Shown: positions 10,850 through 20,557, counted from the stretch's first letter. The stretch: 64,000 nt of DNA from Flavobacteriaceae bacterium (GCA_022428005.1 JAKMDI010000014.1:62001-126000), one strand, 5' to 3'. Program-made: numbers and translations. Notes: generated by a model not told the origin, from the sequence alone.

Positions 10850-11446
10850 ATGTTATTAGGTCAAATTACCTCACATACAGAAGCGGGAACGGATGAGGCT
10901 GGAAGGGGATGCTTGGCAGGGCCAGTTACTGCAGCTGCTGTGATCCTGCCCTCAGACTTTGATCTTCCGCTCCTCAACGACTCTAAGAAACTGACTGAAA
11001 ACCAACGCGATGCCCTACGACCCCAGATTGAAAAAAGCGCAATTGCCTTTTCCTATGCCCATGTTTCCCCCGAAGAAATTGACCAAATCAACATCCTCAA
11101 TGCCAGTATAAAAGCCATGTACTTGGCGCTGTCCCAACTCCATATAACGCCCCATTTTATCGCAGTAGATGGCAATCGATTTAAACCGTTAGACAACATC
11201 CCCTACGAATGTGTTGTCAAAGGAGACGGCAAATACCGCCATATCGCCGCTGCATCTATTTTGGCGAAAACCCACCGAGACGATTACATGAAAAAAATTC
11301 ACACCGAATTTCCACAATATGGCTGGGCACAAAATAAAGGGTACCCTACCAAAAGTCACCGCAAAGCCATTGCCGATTTTGGGGTCACCTCCTATCACAG
11401 GAAATCATTTCAGTTACTACCAGCACAGTTATCCCTTCCTTTGTAA
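10850..11446 (+). CDS. rnhB: Ribonuclease HII
   Basis: The 198-residue cytoplasmic endonuclease cleaves the RNA strand of RNA-DNA hybrids and removes misincorporated ribonucleotides. The metal-binding motif GTDEAGRG gives D15 and E16. The conserved NDSKKL is near residues 43-48, AVDGN supplies D107, and [17 protein letters not shown] near 124-140 completes the site. Length and motif order are standard. It is followed after 88 bases by a large lipoprotein gene on the same strand. Confidence 0.95.
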   Translation: MLLGQITSHTEAGTDEAGRGCLAGPVTAAAVILPSDFDLPLLNDSKKLTENQRDALRPQIEKSAIAFSYAHVSPEEIDQINILNASIKAMYLALSQLHITPHFIAVDGNRFKPLDNIPYECVVKGDGKYRHIAAASILAKTHRDDYMKKIHTEFPQYGWAQNKGYPTKSHRKAIADFGVTSYHRKSFQLLPAQLSLPL

Positions 11447-11534
11447 AACAAAAACCAATGTTGAAAAGTCGGTGGAATTAAATATTCTGGAAGGCTTTAA
11501 CGGGCCAAATTGAATTAATACTTTTGGGGACATA

Positions 11535-13976
11535 ATGAAAAGACTTTTTCTCCTACTTCTTGTTTGCGCTGTAGTGGGTTGCGCCCCAAAAAATAAAAAG
11601 GAAGTAAGCCTTATTGATTTGGTTCCTCAAAACACCAGTATTGTCCTCCAGGTGAATGACAGTCTGTCCCTGAACAACTCCCCACTTTTATCACAAATTT
11701 TTAAGCTCGATAAATCGCTTCAAAATACGATAAAAAGTATTCGGCCCTCAAAAGGCAGCGGTCCTCAAGTATTTTTTGTTACTCCCATTGGAAAAAACGA
11801 CAATGTAGTAGGGCTTATTCTAAAGAAAAACGCTAACGATAGTGTGGTGCGCTATGACAGTAGCAGAGAATACAGCGGTCAGCACATAGGAATCATCGAC
11901 AAAGGCGGGAAAACCTTCTACTCCACCCAAATGGGAGACTTTGAAATGCTTTCTCAATCCCAACTCGTCATTGAAAACGGTATCCGAAATTTTCAAAATC
12001 AGCAAAGAGGAATCAGCAGTACTGCATTCTACGAACTGGCCGAGAGCATGAATGACGATCTGAGTGCTAATTTCTTAGTACAGTCCCAAACCGATAGGCT
12101 CCTGAGAAGGTTTTTTCCCGACACTCCCCTTTTCCCCGATACCGGTCGAGATTGGTTAGAAATGGGTTTAGAAGTCGCCGAAAATGGGTTTAACCTCAAC
12201 GGGGTTGTCTTTCTCAATGATTCCATTCCCGACGGATTAAACTTGGTGAGAAATCAAAAACCTCAAGTGGGAACTCTCTCCAAGGTGGTCCCCTCAAACT
12301 TTGTGGCTTTTCTCAATTTACCCGTTGACGACCTATCGGAACTGGAAGTCAATTTCAAACGCTTGGTGCGCCGAATCAACTTACCTGTACAACAAATAGA
12401 TTTCTCTAACCTAAACTTCAATGAAATCGCATGGATCAAAACTGAAAAAGACCAATCCGTCGTTTTTAGAATAGACGAAATGGAAGACCTTTTTCCCTCT
12501 TTTGTAAGCGCGGCAGGGGACTCAAAAAAGTACCGCAATTTCTCCTACAGTAAAATCACACTTCCCAGTGACCTGACCGCTTTACTGGGAATTTTTGGAG
12601 ATCCTTTACAACCCCAATGGGGAGCCTGGCACGAAAACCTTTTGCTGCTGAGTGAATCGGAAGCTGGCCTCAAAAATATACTGGGCAATTACCAGGATGG
12701 AAATACATTGGAACGCAATCCCGGCTATCTGAATCTCAAAGCGCAACTCTCCGACGAACACTCCTTTTTGTGGGTTGGCAATACCAAAAACCTGTCAAAA
12801 CACTGGTCAAAAAATAATGGCCCAGAAAAAATCAAAGATCTTCCTTTGGAGGATTATCCTTATGTTGCCTTTCAGGGGGTTGGCGAAGCCAGTTTTACCC
12901 ATTTGCATTTGTTGGTAGAAGAAAATCAGGGAAAAACAACAAAGGGAAAGGTCAACAATGCTTACACCATGGAACTCGACAGTCCAGCCCTGTCGGCTCC
13001 GCAGTGGTTTAAAAACCACCGAAACAAAGGTATGGACGCAGTGATTCAAGACCAAAACAATGTCCTTTATCTGTTTTCCAACACTGGAAAATTATTTTGG
13101 AAAAAACAACTTCCAGGACCCATCATCGGGAAAATACACCAAGTAGACCTTTATAAAAACAGGCGTTTTCAATTGGCGTTTAGAACAGCAGATAGGCTGA
13201 TGGTCTTGGACCGCAATGGGAAAATTGTCCAACCTTTTGAAATCAAACTTCCCAAAAGCACCCATCCACTTCCACTCTCTGTTTTCGACTATGACAACAA
13301 CCGGAATTACCGTTTTTTGGTCGCCCAGGATCAGTCGCTTTTTATGTATGACAACCGGGGAAAAAAAGTCAACGGTTTTTCCCTTAAAAAAGTGAATTCT
13401 AAGATCCGCAGCGCACCCAAACACATCCGACTGCAAAGCAAAGACTATATCCTAATCCCCTTAGAAAACAACACCCTTAAAGTCGTTTCCCGCCAGGGAT
13501 CAGATCGGGTGGCAGTCAAGGGCAGTATCGACTTTAGCGGCAATCCCGTTTTTTCATACCTCAACACTTTTGCCACCACCGATAAAGCAGGAAACCTCAT
13601 CCAAGTGGACCGCCAGGGAAATAAAGTCACTTCTCCTTTAAAGTTGGCCCCCAACCACCGCATTGATGCCACCACCAAAACTTTGGTAACCCTATCTGAA
13701 AACATATTCAACATCAAGGGAATTCCAGTAAAACTCCCTTATGGAAACTACACCCCACCAAAAATATTTTATCGCAACAACACCTTATATTTTTCCACCA
13801 CCGATACTTCTGCCCAAAAAGTGTATTTATTTTACAGCAATGGCAATCCCGTTTCTGGATTTCCTGTATATGGAAACTCTGCAGCAGAGCTCGACAACAG
13901 TGATAAAGACAAGGCACTGGAGATGGTTGTCGCCTCGGAGGACAACAGCCTGATCATCTATGAGATTAACGAGTGA
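11535..13976 (+). CDS. Large lipoprotein with C-terminal propeller-like repeats, function unknown
   Basis: I do not recognise a named family. The 813-residue product has a lipoprotein signal (LLLVCAVVGC, lipidated Cys16), so it is probably anchored to the outer membrane or on the periplasmic side. Residues about 30-480 form a region beginning IDLVPQNTSIVLQVND, in the style of DUF3352-like proteins. Residues about 500-813 contain recurring blade-like motifs (VLDRNGKIV, MYDNRGKKV, QVDRQGNKV, FYSNGNPVSGFP), which suggests a PQQ/WD-type beta-propeller. A TACTTTTG at 11519 may be a promoter but lies very close to the ATG. Its 3' end overlaps the convergent lipB by 11 bases. Confidence 0.6.
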   Translation: MKRLFLLLLVCAVVGCAPKNKKEVSLIDLVPQNTSIVLQVNDSLSLNNSPLLSQIFKLDKSLQNTIKSIRPSKGSGPQVFFVTPIGKNDNVVGLILKKNANDSVVRYDSSREYSGQHIGIIDKGGKTFYSTQMGDFEMLSQSQLVIENGIRNFQNQQRGISSTAFYELAESMNDDLSANFLVQSQTDRLLRRFFPDTPLFPDTGRDWLEMGLEVAENGFNLNGVVFLNDSIPDGLNLVRNQKPQVGTLSKVVPSNFVAFLNLPVDDLSELEVNFKRLVRRINLPVQQIDFSNLNFNEIAWIKTEKDQSVVFRIDEMEDLFPSFVSAAGDSKKYRNFSYSKITLPSDLTALLGIFGDPLQPQWGAWHENLLLLSESEAGLKNILGNYQDGNTLERNPGYLNLKAQLSDEHSFLWVGNTKNLSKHWSKNNGPEKIKDLPLEDYPYVAFQGVGEASFTHLHLLVEENQGKTTKGKVNNAYTMELDSPALSAPQWFKNHRNKGMDAVIQDQNNVLYLFSNTGKLFWKKQLPGPIIGKIHQVDLYKNRRFQLAFRTADRLMVLDRNGKIVQPFEIKLPKSTHPLPLSVFDYDNNRNYRFLVAQDQSLFMYDNRGKKVNGFSLKKVNSKIRSAPKHIRLQSKDYILIPLENNTLKVVSRQGSDRVAVKGSIDFSGNPVFSYLNTFATTDKAGNLIQVDRQGNKVTSPLKLAPNHRIDATTKTLVTLSENIFNIKGIPVKLPYGNYTPPKIFYRNNTLYFSTTDTSAQKVYLFYSNGNPVSGFPVYGNSAAELDNSDKDKALEMVVASEDNSLIIYEINE

Positions 13977-14667
13977 TTTCTGCCTCGAAGCGTTCAGAAA
14001 AATGATGGATAAGCCGCGCTTTTACCCTTTCAGGATCCACCTCTTTTTTTAATTCTTTGGAGAGAGAAGTGACTCCTTTCCCTGGTATCCCACAGGGGAC
14101 GATATGGTCAAAATAAGATAAATCTGTATTTACGTTTAAGGCAAAGCCGTGCATGGTTACCCATCGACTGGCCCTTACCCCCATGGCGCATATTTTTCTC
14201 GCAACTGGGGTGTCTATATCCAACCACACACCGGTTTCACCATCGCTACGTGCGCCTTGGATTCCAAAATCTCCCAGAGTTAGGATGATCACCTCTTCTA
14301 AAAAACGCAAGTATTTGTGGATGTCGGTAAAAAAATTATCCAAATCCAAAATCGGGTAGCCTACCAATTGTCCTGGTCCGTGAAAGGTGATGTCGCCACC
14401 GCGGTTGGTCTTGTGAAAAGCAATGCCTTTGGTATTGAGTTCATTTTCCCGAAGCAGCAAGTGTTCCATTTTCCCGCTTTTTCCCAGCGTAAAAACGGGG
14501 GGATGCTCCACAAAAAAAAAATGGTTTTTGGTAGGTATGGGAACGCTCCGTTTTCTGTTTTCTCTTTTTTCGGCAATGATGTTAAGAAAAAATGTTTCCT
14601 GGCGGTCCCAAGCCTCCTGGTAGGAAAGTATTCCCCAATCCGCAACTTGTACTTTTTTATTTTTCAT
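13966..14667 (-). CDS. lipB: Octanoyltransferase (lipoate biosynthesis)
   Basis: LipB moves octanoyl from acyl carrier protein to lipoyl domains of 2-oxoacid dehydrogenases and the glycine cleavage system. With the ATG at 14667 the product has 233 residues. The family motif RGGDITFHGPGQ is at about 89-100, the catalytic Lys158 is in ARKICAMG and the nucleophile Cys192 is in IVPCGIPG. A TTG nine bases upstream would add three residues. The ATG is preferred because its A is shared with the TGA of the upstream YqaE-like gene (TGATG), which implies translational coupling. Confidence 0.94.
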   Translation of the reverse strand: MKNKKVQVADWGILSYQEAWDRQETFFLNIIAEKRENRKRSVPIPTKNHFFFVEHPPVFTLGKSGKMEHLLLRENELNTKGIAFHKTNRGGDITFHGPGQLVGYPILDLDNFFTDIHKYLRFLEEVIILTLGDFGIQGARSDGETGVWLDIDTPVARKICAMGVRASRWVTMHGFALNVNTDLSYFDHIVPCGIPGKGVTSLSKELKKEVDPERVKARLIHHFSERFEAEITR

Positions 14668-14831
14668 CAGGACCAACGCTCTGGGTTATTCAAAATCACC
14701 AAAGCCGCAATCACCCCGGGCACCCATCCGCAAAGGGTCAGTAAAAAAACAATAATGATTGATCCACAGCCTTGGTCGATCACAGCAAGCGGGGGGAATA
14801 AAATCGATAAAAGCACACGCCAGAAACTCAT
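14667..14831 (-). CDS. Small YqaE/Pmp3-family membrane protein
   Basis: A 54-residue ORF translates as an N-terminal hydrophobic segment with LFPPLAV, then GCGSIIIVFLLTLCGWVPG, and ends ILNNPERWS. This is the two-helix pattern of YqaE/Pmp3 (UPF0057) proteolipids, small inner membrane proteins associated with salt or membrane-potential stress in other organisms. The PPLAV and LLTLCGWVPGVIAA blocks are the family hallmarks. Its stop overlaps the lipB start by one base, so they are probably one transcript. The role here is inferred from the family only. Confidence 0.82.
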   Translation of the reverse strand: MSFWRVLLSILFPPLAVIDQGCGSIIIVFLLTLCGWVPGVIAALVILNNPERWS

Positions 14832-14861
14832 ATGTCAATGCTTTATGCAAAGATAGGAAAA

Positions 14862-14895
14862 TTGATTCCGGATTGCTTGAGACTGATTATCTTTG
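14862..14895 (+). promoter_or_regulatory. Predicted promoter of lysS
   Basis: TTG at 14862-14864, a 23-base spacer and TATCTTTG at 14888-14895 fit the Bacteroidota TTG/TAnnTTTG consensus. The predicted start is near 14901, about 13 bases before the lysS ATG at 14914. Confidence 0.55.
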
Positions 14896-14913
14896 CACAA
14901 ACAATAAGGCCAA

Positions 14914-16608
14914 ATGGCACAACTTTCAGAACAAGAGCAGGTAAGAAGAGAAAAACTGCAGGCGCTAAGAGCACTGGGCATAAACCCCTACCCTGCTGCT
15001 TTATTTCCCATAGATGCAGATTCAAAATCCATAAAGAATAATTTTAGCGAAGGCAAATCGGTGACCATCGCCGGGCGTTTGATGTCCAGGAGGATTCAGG
15101 GAAAAGCGAGTTTTGCCGAAGTCCAAGACGGACAGGGAAAAATCCAAGTATATTTTAATCGGGATGAAATTTGTGAGGGAGAAGACAAAACCCTCTACAA
15201 CGAGGTGTACAAAAAACTGCTGGATATTGGGGATATCATAGGATTAGAGGGAGCGCTTTTCACCACACAAGTGGGAGAAAAAACAGTAATGGTAAAATCA
15301 TTTCAGATCCTCAATAAAACCCTGAGACCCCTTCCCTTAACCAAAACCGACGCCGAGGGAAAGGTCTATGATGAGTTCAACGATCCCGAGCTGCGCTACC
15401 GCCAGCGGTATGTGGACCTGATTGTCAACCCCAAAGTTAAAGATACTTTTGCAAAGCGCACCAAAATTACCAACAGCATCCGTAATTTTTTTAATGAAAA
15501 AGACTATCTCGAAGTAGAGACTCCCATTTTGCAACCCATCCCCGGTGGAGCAGCCGCACGGCCTTTTTTAACCCACCACAATGCGCTTAATATTCCACTT
15601 TATTTAAGGATTGCCAATGAGTTGTACCTCAAGCGATTGATCGTAGGAGGCTTTGAAGGCGTGTATGAGTTTTCTAAAGATTTTCGAAACGAAGGCATGG
15701 ACCGCACCCACAACCCAGAGTTTACCGTAATGGAGCTGTATGTGGCCTATAAGGACTACTTCTGGATGATGGAAATGACCGAAAACCTGCTGGAAAAAGT
15801 AGCAATAGACACCCATGGAAAAACGGAGGTCCCTGTAGGCGAGCACTCCATAGATTTTAAGGCACCCTACCCTAGGGTTCCAATTCTCGAAGCGATAAAA
15901 ACCCACACCGGCATCGATGTTTCTAATATGGACGAAAACCAACTTCGGACCACCGCCAAAAACCTGGGAATCGACGTAAATGAAACCATGGGAGAAGGAA
16001 AATTAATCGATGAGATCTTTGGAGAAAAATGCGAACACCACTACCTCCAACCCACTTTTATCACCGACTATCCCAAATCGATGAGCCCATTGACCAAAGA
16101 ACACCGCAGCAATCCCAAACTGACCGAGCGCTTTGAGCTGATGGTCAACGGAAAGGAATTGGCCAATGCCTATTCGGAATTAAACGACCCCATCGATCAA
16201 AGGGAGCGCTTTGAAGCCCAACTCGCCCTGAGTGAAAAAGGAGACGACGAGGCCATGTTCATCGACCAGGATTTTCTTCGTGCATTGGAATACGGAATGC
16301 CCCCTACCGCGGGTATTGGTATTGGAATTGACCGCTTGGTGATGCTGATGACCAACAACAGCTCCATACAGGAAGTGCTTTTTTTCCCGCAGATGAAACC
16401 CGAACAAAAAGCAGTGGCCTTGAATGAAGACGAAAAATTGATTCACGACCTGCTCAAAAAAGAAAGCCCTGTTGCACTTGCCATTATAAAAGATCAGGCA
16501 GGACTCAGTAACAAAAAATGGGACAAAGCCCTAAAAGGGCTCACCCAAAAAAAACTGGCACAAGTCTCCAAAGACGAACAAGGTCTATGGCTAAGCCTCT
16601 TGGCTTGA
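14914..16608 (+). CDS. lysS: Lysyl-tRNA synthetase (class II)
   Basis: LysS charges tRNA-Lys in the cytoplasm. The product has an OB-fold anticodon domain at about residues 45-150 and a class II catalytic core with FRNEGMDRTHNPEF (motif 2) and the motif 3 GIGIGIDRLVML near 468-479. At 564 residues it is about 60 longer than the usual 500. The extra C-terminal stretch after the catalytic core (HDLLKKESPVALAI to the end) looks like a small helical or winged-helix appendage of the kind seen in Bacteroidota LysS. Other expected class II features are intact. Confidence 0.96.
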   Translation: MAQLSEQEQVRREKLQALRALGINPYPAALFPIDADSKSIKNNFSEGKSVTIAGRLMSRRIQGKASFAEVQDGQGKIQVYFNRDEICEGEDKTLYNEVYKKLLDIGDIIGLEGALFTTQVGEKTVMVKSFQILNKTLRPLPLTKTDAEGKVYDEFNDPELRYRQRYVDLIVNPKVKDTFAKRTKITNSIRNFFNEKDYLEVETPILQPIPGGAAARPFLTHHNALNIPLYLRIANELYLKRLIVGGFEGVYEFSKDFRNEGMDRTHNPEFTVMELYVAYKDYFWMMEMTENLLEKVAIDTHGKTEVPVGEHSIDFKAPYPRVPILEAIKTHTGIDVSNMDENQLRTTAKNLGIDVNETMGEGKLIDEIFGEKCEHHYLQPTFITDYPKSMSPLTKEHRSNPKLTERFELMVNGKELANAYSELNDPIDQRERFEAQLALSEKGDDEAMFIDQDFLRALEYGMPPTAGIGIGIDRLVMLMTNNSSIQEVLFFPQMKPEQKAVALNEDEKLIHDLLKKESPVALAIIKDQAGLSNKKWDKALKGLTQKKLAQVSKDEQGLWLSLLA

Positions 16609-16690
16609 TCACCAAATATTAAAGTTTTCTTAAAGCTTTAAACCTCCAGGGCTGGAAGCCATCTCATTAGTATAATCAAAAATTTATACT

Positions 16691-17143
16691 ATGAAAAAAT
16701 TAATCTTTACCCTAATGTTAATGGCTCCCATTGCCATGATGGCACAGCCGCAACACCAAAAATACCAAAAAATGAACCCTGAACAACGGGCCGTCCTCCA
16801 AGCCAAAACCTTGCGTTTGCATTTGGACTTGACCTCGGCACAAGAGGAAAAAGTAAAAACCTTGCTGGTGGAGCAAATGGAAGACAAAAAAAGTCATCGT
16901 GAAAACGCAAAAGCAGAAAACCTATCAGGCTATGAAAGAAAACTTCATCAATTGGACCAAAAGTTGGCCTTTAAGGCAGCGATGAAAAACATACTGACAG
17001 AAGCGCAGTACGAAAATTGGAATCAAATCCAAACCCATAAAAAAAGAATGGCTTTCCACCGAAGTAAAAAAAGAAATGGGAAAAACAAAAACGTGAAAAA
17101 CCAAAGACATAAAAACCAAAGACAACCCTCGAATAGGGGGTAA
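16691..17143 (+). CDS. Small exported Spy/CpxP-like helical protein
   Basis: The 150-residue product has a signal peptide (MKKLIFTLMLMAPIAMMAQ) and a helical body with a NPEQRAVLQAKTLRLHLDLTSAQEEKV segment (split here by family: MNPEQRA then LDLTSAQEEKV) and ILTEAQYENW, like the LTxxQ repeats of periplasmic Spy/CpxP chaperones. The C-terminus is an extremely basic Lys/Arg/Asn tail (RSKKRNGKNKN and onward). The family assignment rests on pattern only. A clear hairpin terminator follows. Confidence 0.6.
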   Translation: MKKLIFTLMLMAPIAMMAQPQHQKYQKMNPEQRAVLQAKTLRLHLDLTSAQEEKVKTLLVEQMEDKKSHRENAKAENLSGYERKLHQLDQKLAFKAAMKNILTEAQYENWNQIQTHKKRMAFHRSKKRNGKNKNVKNQRHKNQRQPSNRG

Positions 17144-17160
17144 AATCCAAATGTTTTAGT

Positions 17161-17202
17161 AAAACCATTACTGTTTTCTCACAGTAATGGTTTTTGTTTT
17201 TT
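17161..17202 (+). terminator. Intrinsic terminator
   Basis: AAAACCATTACTGT (17161-17174) pairs perfectly with ACAGTAATGGTTTT (17181-17194) around a 6-base loop and is followed by TTGTTTTTTT. It lies 17 bases after the stop of the Spy-like gene. Confidence 0.88.
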
Positions 17203-17306
17203 TATAAGTAAACATTAATAAATATAGTAGAGAAGCAAAACTATAATTAAAAGTTTTTAAGAAAACCATACAAAAATATGTATCAAGCCAAAAAGTAAAA
17301 GGGCAT

Positions 17307-18593
17307 TTACCAACTGGAGATCACAGCATCCAGGGCCGTTATCGTCTTGTCAATATCTCGATCGGACAAAGCATCGTTGAGAAAATAACTTTCAAAAGCA
17401 CTGGGCGGCAAGTAAATTCCTTTGTCTAACATGCCGTGGAAGTACTTTTTAAAATAATCATTGTCCCCCAAAGCCGCAGTTTTAAAATCCACCACGGGCT
17501 GTGTTGTAAAATGTAAGGAAAGCATAGAACCATAGCGGTTGATTTGGTAAGGAATTCCCTTTTTTTCCAATATTTCTTGCATGCCTTGGTGTAGGGTTTG
17601 GGTTTTTTGGTTTAGGCTGACAAAAACTTCTGGGTTTTTAGAGAGGTGGTTGAGCATGGCAAAGCCAGCTGCCATGGCCAAGGGGTTTCCACTGAGCGTT
17701 CCCGCTTGGTATACAGGCCCCTCGGGAGCCAAAAAATCCATTATTGCTGAATTGGCCGCAAATGCCCCCACTGGGAGGCCACCCCCCAATACTTTTCCAA
17801 AAGTCATGATGTCGCCCGCGACTCGCAGGCTTTCCTGAGCCCCTCCTTTGGCCAAGCGAAAACCAGTCATGACCTCATCAAAAATCAATAAGGATTGGTG
17901 GGTATCGCAGAGTTTTCGCAGCCCTTCCATAAAACCTTTTTGAGGGGGGATACACCCCATATTTCCCGCCACAGGTTCCACGATAATGGCGGCGATCTGT
18001 TCGGGATGCTGATCAAAATGATGCCCAACACTTTCCAGGTCATTGTACTGCGCCAAAAGAGTATCTTTTGCAGTGCCCTGGGTTACACCTGGGCTATTGG
18101 GCGCACCAAAGGTGACGGCACCACTACCTGCTTGGATTAAAAAAGCATCGGAATGACCGTGATAACAACCCGCAAATTTGATGATCTTTTCACGTCCGGT
18201 ATACCCCCTCGCAAGTCGAACCGCACTCATACAAGCTTCTGTTCCCGAGTTCACCATTCTTATTTTATCAATATTGGGAACCATTTCTATTGCCAATGCT
18301 GCAATACGGGTTTCCAAAGCGGTGGGCATTCCATAGGAGGTCCCACTATCGGCGCGCTCCTTGACTGCCACTATAACGGGATCGAAAGCATGTCCTAAGA
18401 TCATGGGACCCCAACTCGAAATATAGTCGATCAGGGTATTGCCGTCTTCATCATACAAGTAGGCCCCTTTTGCCTTTTCCACAAAAACAGGTGTACCGCC
18501 TACGGCCTTAAAAGCGCGTACTGGGGAATTTACCCCTCCCGGAATGACCTCTTGGGCAGATTTAAATAAGGCACTACTTCGTTGATATCTCAT
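17307..18593 (-). CDS. hemL: Glutamate-1-semialdehyde 2,1-aminomutase
   Basis: HemL converts glutamate-1-semialdehyde to 5-aminolevulinate in the C5 haem pathway, using PLP or PMP. The 428-residue length is standard. Visible motifs are [10 protein letters not shown] near residue 20, [20 protein letters not shown] near 115-135, FDEVMTGFR near 240 and the PLP-lysine segment [14 protein letters not shown] (Lys at about 265). It is the last of three minus-strand genes: the PLP deaminase, the glucosaminidase (12 bases upstream) and hemL. Confidence 0.96.
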   Translation of the reverse strand: MRYQRSSALFKSAQEVIPGGVNSPVRAFKAVGGTPVFVEKAKGAYLYDEDGNTLIDYISSWGPMILGHAFDPVIVAVKERADSGTSYGMPTALETRIAALAIEMVPNIDKIRMVNSGTEACMSAVRLARGYTGREKIIKFAGCYHGHSDAFLIQAGSGAVTFGAPNSPGVTQGTAKDTLLAQYNDLESVGHHFDQHPEQIAAIIVEPVAGNMGCIPPQKGFMEGLRKLCDTHQSLLIFDEVMTGFRLAKGGAQESLRVAGDIMTFGKVLGGGLPVGAFAANSAIMDFLAPEGPVYQAGTLSGNPLAMAAGFAMLNHLSKNPEVFVSLNQKTQTLHQGMQEILEKKGIPYQINRYGSMLSLHFTTQPVVDFKTAALGDNDYFKKYFHGMLDKGIYLPPSAFESYFLNDALSDRDIDKTITALDAVISSW

Positions 18594-18605
18594 TTTTGGT
18601 TGTTT

Positions 18606-19427
18606 TTACTGGTTTTGAGGGATGATTAAATTTTGTCCTACAAAAATGGTGTTGGCCTCGATAGTATTGGCCTGGACAATGTGCTCTACTTCAACGCGGT
18701 ACTTTTTGGAAATGGAATAGAGGGTGTCCCCTTTTGCTACCCTGTGGACCCTACTTTCTTGGTCTGTGGGGGTAAAATTTTGCTTTTTGCTTTTTTTTCT
18801 TTTGAGGTCATAACGGTCCAATCGGTATCGCTCTATTAAACGGACCAGCTTATCGGGATATTTGGGGTCGGTGGCATAGCCGGCTTTTTTTAAGCCCTTG
18901 GCCCAAGCTTTATAATCTTCTTTTTTGAGGTCAAACAAAAAATCATAGCGGGAGCGGGTGGTCAAAAACAGGGAGTGATCGCGGTAGGAAGTTATAGGAT
19001 CACTGTAAACCCTAAAACACTCTCCTTTTTTGTCATCGTCGTGATAAATGCGTTTTCCCTTCCAGGCTTTGTGGCATTTGATACCAAAATGGTTGTTGGC
19101 CTGAGTGGCCAAATGGCTGGCGCCCATTCCAGACTCTAATATCCCCTGGGCCAGAGTGATGCTGGCGGGGATATCATAGGACCGCATTTCTTGTTGGGCT
19201 ACATCGGCGTAAGTTTTTATATAGCGATTAATCTGTTGTTCTACAGTTAAATTTTTTGAAATTTTGGGCGGGTTGGTGACTTTTTTGGTGGGCTTTACTT
19301 GAATATTTTCAGTGGATTCCTTTTGGGTTTGAACGGAGTAAACCCGAACCTTCTTGGCACTACCACATCGGCTAAAGAGCAGAACAAGGAATAACAAGAT
19401 AACGGTCAGATAACGATTTCGGGCCAT
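18606..19427 (-). CDS. Glucosaminidase with C-terminal LysM domain, lipoprotein
   Basis: With ATG at 19427 the product has 273 residues and a lipoprotein signal (VLLFSRC, Cys21). A longer start at 19514 would run deep into the upstream gene and displace the signal sequence. A GH73-like mannosyl-glycoprotein endo-beta-N-acetylglucosaminidase domain spans about residues 65-215 (ITLAQGILESGMGASHLA, NNHFGIKCHK), where the Glu of ILESG is the likely acid. The C-terminal LysM repeat (KGDTLYSISKKY to GQNLIIP) binds peptidoglycan. It probably hydrolyses cell wall glycan. It overlaps the PLP deaminase upstream by 22 bases. Confidence 0.85.
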   Translation of the reverse strand: MARNRYLTVILLFLVLLFSRCGSAKKVRVYSVQTQKESTENIQVKPTKKVTNPPKISKNLTVEQQINRYIKTYADVAQQEMRSYDIPASITLAQGILESGMGASHLATQANNHFGIKCHKAWKGKRIYHDDDKKGECFRVYSDPITSYRDHSLFLTTRSRYDFLFDLKKEDYKAWAKGLKKAGYATDPKYPDKLVRLIERYRLDRYDLKRKKSKKQNFTPTDQESRVHRVAKGDTLYSISKKYRVEVEHIVQANTIEANTIFVGQNLIIPQNQ

Positions 19428-20308
19428 TGCTTTTTTGATAACTTTTGATTCATCCCCTGGATGCCTTGAAGTCCACCTGTGTGAATGATCAGTATTTTTT
19501 TTGGCGTTCGCCATTGCTTTGTTTTAATCATATCAAAAATACCAAAAAGGAGCTTTCCTGTATAAACGGGATCCAAAGGAGTTTTGAAATTTTTATTAAA
19601 GGTATTGATGAATTGAATCAGTTCAACCGAAACTTTTGCATATCCCCCAAAAGTATAGTTGCTATTGATGGACCAGTTTTTCATTTTTGTCCATTTTTTG
19701 ATTTCCTGAGGGAGGTTGGGATTTCGCAAAGCAGAAAACCCAACCACCTCTTGATGGGGCTGCGCGCTTTCGATAAGCCCCGCCAAAGTTCCTCCCGTTC
19801 CAACACTGCAAGTGATGGTGTCAAAATCGGTGTGCTGATGGTTTAGTATTTCCTTACACCCCGCTACCGCAAGTGCATTGGTTCCTCCTTCGGGTAGGAG
19901 ATAAAAATCCCCCCAATCACGTCTCAATTGGGCGATGAACTCGTCCTCATTTTTCTGACGGTAGTCCTCCCTGCTGATGGCTTGAAGCACCATTCCCTGG
20001 GATTGGCAATAAGACAATGTTGGGTTGTGAGGCCTGTTTTCTTCCCCCCGCACAATACCGATGGTTTTAAATCCCATGATATTTCCAGCGGCGGCAGTAG
20101 CGGCAAGATGATTGGAGTAAGGACCGCCAAAAGTCAAAAGAGTATTGTGACCAGACTGCTTTGCCTGCTCCAAATTGAATTTGAGTTTTCGAAATTTATT
20201 TCCAGAAACCAAAGGGTGAAGGGCATCTTCTCTTTGCAAACTCAGTTCAAAACCATTGAGGGTGGTCAGAAATTGAAGGGTCGAATCTTGATTTTGAATT
20301 AAATACAT
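19406..20308 (-). CDS. 1-aminocyclopropane-1-carboxylate deaminase / D-cysteine desulfhydrase family PLP enzyme
   Basis: This 300-residue fold-type II PLP enzyme has its cofactor lysine in SGNKFRKLKFN (Lys38). TFGGPYSNHLAATAAA lies near 80-95, and the phosphate-binding loop SVGTGGTLAGL near 168-178. The family includes ACC deaminase and D-cysteine desulfhydrase, and sequence alone does not separate them. The product is slightly shorter than characterised ACC deaminases (about 338), so a D-amino-acid lyase role is at least as likely. Its 3' end overlaps the glucosaminidase gene. Confidence 0.82.
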   Translation of the reverse strand: MYLIQNQDSTLQFLTTLNGFELSLQREDALHPLVSGNKFRKLKFNLEQAKQSGHNTLLTFGGPYSNHLAATAAAGNIMGFKTIGIVRGEENRPHNPTLSYCQSQGMVLQAISREDYRQKNEDEFIAQLRRDWGDFYLLPEGGTNALAVAGCKEILNHQHTDFDTITCSVGTGGTLAGLIESAQPHQEVVGFSALRNPNLPQEIKKWTKMKNWSINSNYTFGGYAKVSVELIQFINTFNKNFKTPLDPVYTGKLLFGIFDMIKTKQWRTPKKILIIHTGGLQGIQGMNQKLSKKQWPEIVI

Positions 20309-20354
20309 ATTTTATGTAAAATTAAGCTTAAACTTCAAATATGGCTACCTTTGA

Positions 20355-20519
<165 letters not shown>

Positions 20520-20557
20520 TTTCGGCACAGTTTTTGTTTTTATATAATAAAAAAAAT

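Noticed and set aside
11519-11526. TACTTTTG as promoter of the large lipoprotein gene
   Set aside because: It is only eight bases from the ATG, leaving almost no leader, and there is no TTG at the right spacing.
19428-19514. Longer N-terminus for the glucosaminidase gene
   Set aside because: The extra 29 residues are polar, overlap the PLP deaminase coding region and would bury the lipoprotein signal. The ATG at 19427 gives a normal signal peptide.
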